The translations under genes and the position numbers were made by a program. This document shows, piece by piece, positions 1 to 6,940 of a stretch of 6,940 bases of DNA. The first letter of the stretch is position 1, and the number at the start of each line of letters is the position of its first letter. The notes under the pieces were generated by a model that did not search any database, was not told where the DNA came from, and saw nothing but the letters and a program-made list of their open reading frames with translations. The stretch comes from an uncultured Planctomycetaceae bacterium. Its GTDB lineage: Bacteria > Planctomycetota > Planctomycetia > Pirellulales > JACPPG01. Location of the stretch: contig CAMFLN010000153.1 in NCBI GenBank assembly GCA_945957305.1, positions 1 to 6,940 on the forward strand, read 5' to 3'.

Positions 1-7
1 TTAATTA

Positions 8-12
8 TCCTT
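8..12 (-). promoter_or_regulatory. Possible ribosome binding site for a gene beyond the left edge
   Basis: AAGGA on the minus strand 21 nt after the gyrB stop, with 7 nt left before the window ends. The spacing would suit a start codon at the boundary. gyrA is a common next gene, but nothing in the window shows it. Confidence 0.3.
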
Positions 13-33
13 CGCTTGCTCCGCGCCGTCCAA

Positions 34-2580
<2,547 letters not shown>

Positions 2581-2585
2581 TTACG

Positions 2586-2590
2586 TCCTT
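2586..2590 (-). promoter_or_regulatory. Possible gyrB ribosome binding site
   Basis: AAGGA within GGAAAGGA on the minus strand, 14 nt before the gyrB ATG at 2571. The motif is good but the spacing is longer than usual, so this supports the start only weakly. Confidence 0.35.
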
Positions 2591-2647
2591 TCCGAAAACA
2601 CTTACCACGCTTGCTTATTACAACCGGAACGCCTCGTGCGTGGCCGG

Positions 2648-2657
2648 CGATGCATCG
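2648..2657. repeat. 10-bp perfect palindrome in the DUF721-gyrB gap
   Basis: CGATGCATCG is its own reverse complement and lies in the 100-bp gap (2572-2671) upstream of gyrB. It could be an operator-like site, but a single 10-bp palindrome can arise by chance. No convincing promoter or terminator was seen in this gap. Confidence 0.2.
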
Positions 2658-2671
2658 TGGTTGATAACTGA

Positions 2672-2977
2672 TTATTCCGTAGGTCCAACCCGAAAACGCA
2701 GGTCGGAAATCTGTTCGTGCGGCAGTCGTTTACGCATTTCCGCCAGGATGGCCGCTTTTTGAAAAGTCAGTTCCTGCACCAAAGCCGAATGCGTCACGGT
2801 CACTTCCAATCGTCCTTGTCGGATCAATCCCACACGGCTGTGCTGCGCGATCAACTCGCCCGCGGCCTGCTGCCAGGCTTGTTCCAAATCAGCTGACGAC
2901 TGCTCGCGGGCGTAGCCGCGACGTGCCATCAATTCGGATAGCAGGTCAGCGATCTTGCGGGGACGTCCGCTCGACAC
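2672..2977 (-). CDS. dciA: DUF721/DciA-family replication protein
   Basis: A 101-residue protein matching the DUF721 pattern: a helical N terminus, a Trp (W35) in AWQQAAGELIAQHSRV at 34-49, then the GRLEVTVTHSALVQEL strand-helix segment at 55-70, and a final predicted strand near 91-97 (SDLRFRV). DUF721 is the core of DciA, the predicted loader or operator of the replicative helicase DnaB in bacteria without DnaC or DnaI. The neighbours dnaN (41 bp upstream) and gyrB (100 bp downstream) match the position of this family in other phyla, where it often sits just before gyrB. The start is a GTG; an in-frame TAG at 2981-2983 leaves no earlier ATG, GTG or TTG. A weak GAG precedes the start, so translation may rely on coupling within the dnaN transcript. 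The length suits the minimal DUF721 domain with no extra C-terminal tail. The family call is from pattern recognition, and the function is inferred from the family. Confidence 0.82.
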   Translation of the reverse strand: MSSGRPRKIADLLSELMARRGYAREQSSADLEQAWQQAAGELIAQHSRVGLIRQGRLEVTVTHSALVQELTFQKAAILAEMRKRLPHEQISDLRFRVGPTE

Positions 2978-3018
2978 AATCTAGTCTCACTGCTTCTTGG
3001 TTCATCGAGTATTTCGTG

Positions 3019-4134
3019 CTAACGATCACGCGCCAGCGGCATGATCACATAGGCGTAGCCGTCCGTCGTGCGGCAGACCGCCGCGCTCTCGGCATCCTTC
3101 AGCTCCAGGGTGAACGTCGCCTCGGGCTCGAGCACCTTGAGGAAGTCGTTGAAAAACCGCGGATCCAAACTGATCGACACCGCGGCCCCGTCATAGGCGA
3201 TCGGCATCTCGACACGCGACTGGCCGACTTCCGGCGCGCGTCCGGCCAGAATCACCTTACCGCCACCAAACGTGAAATCGACGCCACGGCTTTCTTCGCT
3301 GGTGACGATCGCCGCTTGCCGCACGGCGGAATGCAAAGGTCCGACTGACATCTCGATCTTCACGGCGTCAGGACGCTTGGGAAAAACTTCCCGCCACTTG
3401 GGAAACCGTCCCTCGACCAGTCGCGAGTACAACATCGCCCGTGGACTTTTCACCAACACCTCGTTGGCCCGGGCGGCAATGTGGATCTCGGCGTCGGGCT
3501 CGGTCAGGATTTTGTCGATCAAGTGCATACTGCGTGCTGGCACGATCGTCATGCTGTCGCCCGTCGAATGCCCCCCCACGCTTTGGGCGGGCGCTTCCAT
3601 CATCGCCAGACGGCGACCGTCGGTGCCGACCGCGGTGATCTTGTCGTCGTGCAACTCGATCAAGACGCCCCCCAAAGCGTAGCGGCTGCTTTCGTTGTCG
3701 GTGGCAAACGAGGTCCGCCGAATGATTTGCGACAGCACCCGCGCCGTGACAACGTGATACTTCTGTTCGGTGAATTCGCTGACCGCGGGAAACTCGGCCG
3801 GGTTTTCGGCCGGCAGGCGGAACTCGCTGTGTTCGCCACTGACCACCACGCCGCTGCCGTCGGTTTCCAAACGCAAGACCGGGTCGCCGCTCTCGCGCAA
3901 AATCGAGCCGAAACGTTGGATCGGCAGCACTACGCTCCCCGGAGCGTCCGCTTCGATCCCGGGTACATCCACGCGGATCCCCACTTCCAGATCCGTGGCC
4001 AGAAACACGCCGCCGTCGGCGCGGGCTTCGAGTTTTACGTTTTGCAGAATCGGCTTCGGGCTGCGCGACGGCGCCACGCCCGCTGCATTTTGAAACGCCC
4101 CCAACATCTTCTCACGATCACAAGTCAGCTTCAT
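3019..4134 (-). CDS. dnaN: DNA polymerase III beta subunit (sliding clamp)
   Basis: The ring-shaped clamp that tethers DNA polymerase III to DNA and is the docking site for other polymerases, mismatch repair and Hda-type regulators. The 371-residue length is normal for the family. Three topologically similar domains fit at about 1-120, 121-250 and 251-371. Recognisable landmarks are KPILQNVKLEA near 27-37, NESSRYALGGVLIE at 147-160, TDGRRLA at 171-177, EGRFPKWREVFP at 241-252 and the C-terminal YVIMPL at 362-367, which contributes to the partner-binding pocket. The ATG at 4134 is preceded by a well-placed CAGGAG, which fixes the start, and MKLTCDREKM is a typical beta-clamp beginning. The upstream side is the dnaA-dnaN intergenic region, which probably carries both its promoter and the origin. 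The stop lies 41 bp before the DUF721 gene, suggesting one transcript. Nothing looks broken. Confidence 0.97.
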   Translation of the reverse strand: MKLTCDREKMLGAFQNAAGVAPSRSPKPILQNVKLEARADGGVFLATDLEVGIRVDVPGIEADAPGSVVLPIQRFGSILRESGDPVLRLETDGSGVVVSGEHSEFRLPAENPAEFPAVSEFTEQKYHVVTARVLSQIIRRTSFATDNESSRYALGGVLIELHDDKITAVGTDGRRLAMMEAPAQSVGGHSTGDSMTIVPARSMHLIDKILTEPDAEIHIAARANEVLVKSPRAMLYSRLVEGRFPKWREVFPKRPDAVKIEMSVGPLHSAVRQAAIVTSEESRGVDFTFGGGKVILAGRAPEVGQSRVEMPIAYDGAAVSISLDPRFFNDFLKVLEPEATFTLELKDAESAAVCRTTDGYAYVIMPLARDR

Positions 4135-4144
4135 GATGCCCGCG

Positions 4145-4150
4145 CTCCTG
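4145..4150 (-). promoter_or_regulatory. dnaN ribosome binding site
   Basis: CAGGAG on the minus strand, 10 nt upstream of the dnaN ATG (4134). It is the clearest Shine-Dalgarno sequence inside the window and decides the dnaN start. Confidence 0.7.
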
Positions 4151-4232
4151 ACGGGTAAGTCCTGTGGTTGTCCGTACTGGTTTTGTATTGCTCGGCCCGG
4201 CGAACCCGTAACGAACCCAGGTCGCGCGGGGC

Positions 4233-4260
4233 TTTCTTATTATTTGATTTTCTAAAACAA
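4233..4260. other. AT-rich tract, candidate DNA unwinding element
   Basis: Only 4 of 28 bases are G or C in an otherwise GC-rich region. It lies on the dnaN side of the box-like sites, a usual arrangement for an origin's unwinding element. It could instead, or also, belong to the dnaN promoter: on the minus strand it contains ATAATA-like hexamers but no well-spaced -35. Confidence 0.45.
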
Positions 4261-4287
4261 CAGTTGTAGGAATGCTCCGCCGCGAAC

Positions 4288-4296
4288 TGTCGATAA
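4288..4296 (-). promoter_or_regulatory. Degenerate DnaA box (one mismatch)
   Basis: TTATCGACA on the minus strand differs from the TTATCCACA box only at position 6 (G for C). A related TTGTCGACA lies at 4421-4429 on the same strand, with the same G. The site sits about 28 bp from the AT-rich tract, a sensible distance for origin opening. Confidence 0.4.
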
Positions 4297-4315
4297 ACGT
4301 CAACCGCGACACCTG

Positions 4316-4328
4316 CAAACCATTCCCT
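4316..4328 (+). repeat. 13-bp direct repeat, copy 1
   Basis: CAAACCATTCCCT, repeated exactly at 4455-4467, 139 bp away in the same orientation. Both copies lie inside the candidate origin. The flanks diverge, so this is a discrete short repeat rather than a recent long duplication. Confidence 0.5.
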
Positions 4329-4454
4329 GTGCTCGCCTTAATCCCGCTGGGATTGGCTGCTACGAGGCGTGCAAACTCTGTCGGTTTACTGTCGAGCGGC
4401 GTCGTCAACGTGCGATTTGCTGTCGACAACACCGCATCCTGTTTTCGCCGCGAT

Positions 4455-4467
4455 CAAACCATTCCCT
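4455..4467 (+). repeat. 13-bp direct repeat, copy 2
   Basis: CAAACCATTCCCT, identical to 4316-4328. It lies 33 bp before the consensus DnaA box at 4501-4509. It could be a binding site for an origin regulator; the function is unknown. Confidence 0.5.
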
Positions 4468-4500
4468 CGGCACGCGTTTTTGCCGACATGCGAAGACAGG

Positions 4501-4509
4501 TTTTCCACA
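4501..4509 (+). promoter_or_regulatory. DnaA box
   Basis: TTTTCCACA fits the TTWTNCACA consensus fully. It is located 95 bp beyond the dnaA stop codon in the candidate origin. It is the only full-consensus box I found in this intergenic region. Confidence 0.6.
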
Positions 4510-4562
4510 GGACGGGCGAAACGACTCATTCGGTCGTCGCACGCACCCTGGACGCTCCCTCG

Positions 4563-4580
4563 TTGCCATCCTCTTGGCAA
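4563..4580. repeat. Inverted repeat just downstream of dnaA
   Basis: TTGCCA and TGGCAA form a perfect 6-bp stem around a 6-nt loop, starting 23 nt after the dnaA stop. On the dnaA transcript there is no following U tract, so it is not a convincing intrinsic terminator. It may be a weak 3'-end hairpin or an origin-associated dyad. Confidence 0.35.
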
Positions 4581-4603
4581 TTAGTTTCCGTTCTTGCTTC
4601 AAT

Positions 4604-5728
4604 TCACGCGCGAATCAGTGCGGTCCGCAGCTCTTGCACAGTACGACGCACGTCAGGTTCGCGAGCCAGTAAATCCTCGATCTTGCGGCACGCGTGCAAC
4701 ACGGTCGTATGATCGCGCCCGCCAAAGTATTTTCCGACGGCCTCCAGGCTTTTGCCCGTGACTTGGCGGGCGACGTACATCGCCAGTGACCTGGCCAGGG
4801 AAATATTCTGTCGCCGCGACGGACCGCGCAGATCGGCAACCGTGAGCGCGAAGTGGCGGGCCGCCTGGGATGCTATCTGGCGCAACGTTGCCGCGCGATC
4901 GGCCGGCCGCTGTGCCAAATAAGCGAGCACGGCACGGCGATCAATTCTGTCGGCCGTTGTCCCGTGGATCGCGGCTCCCGTTGCCGTGTGGCTGCCGGTC
5001 GCCAGCTCATGCAACGCCCCGCTAAGTTCGGGAATGGAACAATCCAAGCGGGCGGCCAACAAGTCAATGGCCTCCTCGTCGATCGGCAACGTTCGTGACG
5101 CCGCCATGCGCGCCAACAGAACGCGTCGTACGGCAACGTCCGGCAGCGCGACGGGTACGACCAGACCCGCGATCAAACGTGCCTTCAGGGCGGGCATCAG
5201 TCCGGATACGCGCTCGAGCGGCACCCGCGAGGTGATGATTACCGGCAATCCGGCGTCGATCCGAGCATCGATCGTATGCAACAGTTCGATTTGCGCGGCT
5301 GCCTTTTCGGCCAAGGAGGAGATTTCGTCAATCACCAGCAGGTTGACCGTGCGGCGCATCTCGCGCCACGATAATACACGCCGCGAGTCCACGGCCGCGG
5401 AATACGAACGCGCCAAGTCAGCGCCACTTTCGACCAGCGCCGATGACTCATCTTCCGCCGCAGTCAGGTGCTGCGCCAGCCCCAGGACCAAGTGGGTTTT
5501 TCCCACCCCGCTCGGACCGCAAAGGACAAGCGGATTGTAGAGGCCGGTTCGACCCGCGCAAAACTCTGCGAGTGCGTGCTTTAAAAGCTGGTTTTCCGGT
5601 CCCCCGACGAACTCGCTGGCCCACGTGCTGCCGTTCGCGAAATCGAGCGCGAAACAGCCGTCGGTCAGGGTGGAAATGGGGGGAGCGCCGGGCACTGGAA
5701 AGGGGCCTGTTTTCCTAGGGAAAATCAT
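4604..5728 (-). CDS. dnaA: Chromosomal replication initiator DnaA, lacking domain I
   Basis: The initiator that binds DnaA boxes and opens the origin. At 374 residues it is well short of the usual ~450. The AAA+ domain starts near residue 28: WASEFVGGPEN at 36-46 corresponds to the usual TFDTFVVGSSN segment. It has Walker A GPSGVGKT at 71-78, Walker B LLVIDE at 130-135 and the LKAR arginine-finger motif at 181-184. The DNA-binding domain IV (about 262-374) keeps GGRDHTTVLHACRKI intact at 336-350. The DnaB-binding domain I and the linker domain II are missing; only a Pro-rich stub (1-27) precedes the AAA+ fold. The frame upstream of the ATG contains no ATG, GTG or TTG before an in-frame TAA inside the desulfurase gene, so the short form is real for this sequence. 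Odd residues are a Pro (233) where the sensor-2 Arg normally lies, an Ala (180) for the box VII Arg, and DE rather than DD in Walker B. No clear Shine-Dalgarno was seen. Presence of domain IV excludes Hda. Confidence 0.9.
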   Translation of the reverse strand: MIFPRKTGPFPVPGAPPISTLTDGCFALDFANGSTWASEFVGGPENQLLKHALAEFCAGRTGLYNPLVLCGPSGVGKTHLVLGLAQHLTAAEDESSALVESGADLARSYSAAVDSRRVLSWREMRRTVNLLVIDEISSLAEKAAAQIELLHTIDARIDAGLPVIITSRVPLERVSGLMPALKARLIAGLVVPVALPDVAVRRVLLARMAASRTLPIDEEAIDLLAARLDCSIPELSGALHELATGSHTATGAAIHGTTADRIDRRAVLAYLAQRPADRAATLRQIASQAARHFALTVADLRGPSRRQNISLARSLAMYVARQVTGKSLEAVGKYFGGRDHTTVLHACRKIEDLLAREPDVRRTVQELRTALIRA

Positions 5729-5745
5729 GCGGGAAAAACAAGCCG

Positions 5746-6940
5746 TCAGTCTACCAAAATCGACCCCTCGCGGCGACCGCCTAAGGGGATTTTTTGCCCT
5801 AATTTGCCCTCTCGCAACTTATTGCAAACCTTGAGGATGCGATCACTCGCCTCGGTAATCTCGGCGCGGGTCGTTCCCCGCCCTAAACTGAACCGCAGAG
5901 CGCTTTGAAAAACGGTCTCGGAACAGCCCATTGCGACCAGTACGGGAGACGGCTCGGACGAGCCGCTAGCGCACGCCGAACCGGTAGAGCAACTGATCCC
6001 CGCCAGATCCAAGGCCATGACCAGTGCCTGGCGGTCCAGGCCCGGGAAGGAGACGTTGCTCGTATGCGGCAACCGTGCGGCCGCGGCGGCATTCACGATC
6101 AGATCTGGCCAACCGGCCCGGAGACTTGTTTCGAATTCGTCCCGCAAGTTCGCGAGGGTTGCTTGCGTGCTCTCCCGCACGGCATGCCATTCGGATAATG
6201 CCGTGCTCATCCCCACGGCCAACGCGACCGGTTCCGTGCCGGGCCGCAACCCTGCCTGCTGAAATCCGCCGAACTGCAACGGCTCGATGCGGGTGCCATG
6301 GCGCAGCACCAAGGCGCCAATCCCAGGGGGACCGTGAAACTTATGCGCGCTCAGCGACAGGGCAGAGACCCCCAAAGCCGCGAAATCTACCGAAATCTTT
6401 CCCACGGCTTGTACTGCATCGGTGTGCAGGGAGATCCCGCGTTCCATGCAGATCTGTGCGGCGCGGGCGACAGGCTGTAACGCGCCGGTTTCATTGTTGG
6501 CGAGCATCAGGCTGACGAAGCGGGTTGAAGACCGCAGCAATTCAGGCAACCGCGCGAGATCAACAATGCCGTCGCGCCCGACCGGCAACAATTCGATTTC
6601 CCAGCCGCGACGACGCAGTTCTTCGGCAGGCCCGGCGAGCGATGGGTGCTCGATCGCGGAAACGATCGCATGAGCCGGTTGCGCACCTGCCAGACCGAAC
6701 AGAGCCAGGTTGTTGGCTTCTGTTCCGCCACTGGTAAAGATAACCCGATCCGCGGCGGCGCCGCTGCGCGCGCCCAGGAGCGCCGCAACCTCATCACGGG
6801 CGTCTTCTAGAATTTGCCGCGCTTTTTGCCCGCAGCGATGTTGGCTGGCGGGGTTCCCTCCTATTGATGAATAAGCAGTTGCCATAGCCTCCACAACCCG
6901 CGGTAGGATGGGAGCGGTGGCATTATGGTCAAGATAGATA
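5746..6940 (-). CDS. Cysteine desulfurase, class I (NifS/IscS type), 5' end cut by the window
   Basis: PLP-dependent enzyme that removes sulfur from L-cysteine as a persulfide for Fe-S clusters and other thio-cofactors. 397 codons are visible. Numbering from the first visible codon, the N terminus reads IYLDHNATAP, the canonical family start. Then come FTSGGTEANN at 68-77, the PLP-stacking His in EHPS (H98), NNETG at 148-152, D174 and Q177 in TDAVQAVG, the Schiff-base lysine K200 in SAHKFHG, GLRPGTE at 230-236 and the catalytic cysteine C323 in STGSACASGSSEPS. The short cysteine loop marks class I rather than SufS. A GTG at 6894 is not the real start, because conserved residues lie upstream of it; the true start is just beyond the right edge. 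The stop is 17 bp before dnaA, suggesting co-transcription, an unusual partner for dnaA. Whether it is IscS or NifS cannot be told without neighbours such as iscU or nifU. Confidence 0.93.
   Translation of the reverse strand, partial: IYLDHNATAPILPRVVEAMATAYSSIGGNPASQHRCGQKARQILEDARDEVAALLGARSGAAADRVIFTSGGTEANNLALFGLAGAQPAHAIVSAIEHPSLAGPAEELRRRGWEIELLPVGRDGIVDLARLPELLRSSTRFVSLMLANNETGALQPVARAAQICMERGISLHTDAVQAVGKISVDFAALGVSALSLSAHKFHGPPGIGALVLRHGTRIEPLQFGGFQQAGLRPGTEPVALAVGMSTALSEWHAVRESTQATLANLRDEFETSLRAGWPDLIVNAAAAARLPHTSNVSFPGLDRQALVMALDLAGISCSTGSACASGSSEPSPVLVAMGCSETVFQSALRFSLGRGTTRAEITEASDRILKVCNKLREGKLGQKIPLGGRREGSILVD

Larger units (their letters stand above)
4135..4603. other. Candidate chromosomal replication origin (oriC), dnaA-dnaN intergenic region
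   Basis: A 469-bp region without a credible gene between dnaA and dnaN, the most common place for bacterial oriC. It holds one site matching TTWTNCACA (4501-4509), one box with a single mismatch (4288-4296), further degenerate relatives (4421-4429 and 4168-4176), a strongly AT-rich tract next to dnaN (4233-4260), a 13-bp direct repeat and an inverted repeat next to the dnaA stop. The dnaN promoter must also lie here or upstream, but I could not pick a convincing -35/-10 pair. Only one box is perfect, which is few for an origin. The assignment therefore rests as much on gene context as on sites. Confidence 0.6.

Noticed and set aside
2946..3005. A 19-codon ATG frame (MNQEAVRLDC...) overlapping the start of the DUF721 gene
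   Set aside because: It is too short to distinguish from chance and has no clear ribosome binding site. A leader-peptide role cannot be supported.
4201..4218. CGAACCC repeated 11 bp apart as an iteron array
   Set aside because: There are only two 7-bp copies with no further members, so this is within chance expectation.
4340..4354. AATCCC-GCT-GGGATT hairpin as a terminator
   Set aside because: It has a 6-bp stem with a 3-nt loop, no U tract on either strand, and lies mid-region away from gene ends.
4118..4432. A 104-codon minus-strand frame overlapping the start of dnaN
   Set aside because: It would run over the dnaN ribosome binding site and start in another frame, with no recognisable product.
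4521..4537. ACGAC/GTCGT inverted repeat around a 7-nt spacer
   Set aside because: A 5-bp arm is too short to claim as an operator or hairpin without conservation.
4272..4712. A 146-codon plus-strand frame across the intergenic region and the dnaA 3' end
   Set aside because: It overlaps conserved domain IV of dnaA, has a composition without recognisable motifs, and covers the box and repeat features of the origin.

Overview
The window holds a bacterial chromosome-replication initiation locus with every gene on the minus strand. In transcription order (right to left) these are a class I cysteine desulfurase (NifS/IscS type, cut by the window's right edge), a short divergent dnaA, a 469-bp intergenic region that looks like the replication origin, dnaN (beta clamp), a small DUF721/DciA-family gene and gyrB. 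Base composition is GC-rich. The genomic order, the ~845-residue GyrB with a post-TOPRIM insertion and the GyrB sequence style suggest a planctomycete of the Pirellula type. That placement is my impression from family knowledge, not something the sequence proves.

Layout. Positions 6940-5746 encode the desulfurase. The reading frame continues to the window edge with a canonical family N terminus, so only a residue or a few are missing. dnaA (5728-4604) begins 17 bp after the desulfurase stop, so the two are probably co-transcribed. The dnaA product starts almost directly at the AAA+ domain: DnaA domain I is absent, and an in-frame stop shows the frame cannot be extended to include it. Several AAA+ residues that are near-invariant in DnaA also appear replaced. 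The region 4603-4135 has no credible gene. It carries one consensus DnaA box, degenerate box-like sites, a strongly AT-rich tract beside dnaN, a 13-bp direct repeat and an inverted repeat, which together support an oriC assignment. dnaN (4134-3019), the DUF721 gene (2977-2672) and gyrB (2571-34) follow. recF, which commonly sits between dnaN and gyrB, is missing here.

How the parts fit. DnaA would bind and open the origin, the DUF721 protein (DciA family, the predicted helicase operator of bacteria lacking DnaC/DnaI) would help place the replicative helicase, the beta clamp would tether the polymerase, and gyrase would remove supercoils. The point most worth a second look is a domain-I-less DnaA, because domain I normally contacts the helicase and regulators, encoded beside a DciA homologue and a probable origin. 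The rest of the window is ordinary core replication machinery.
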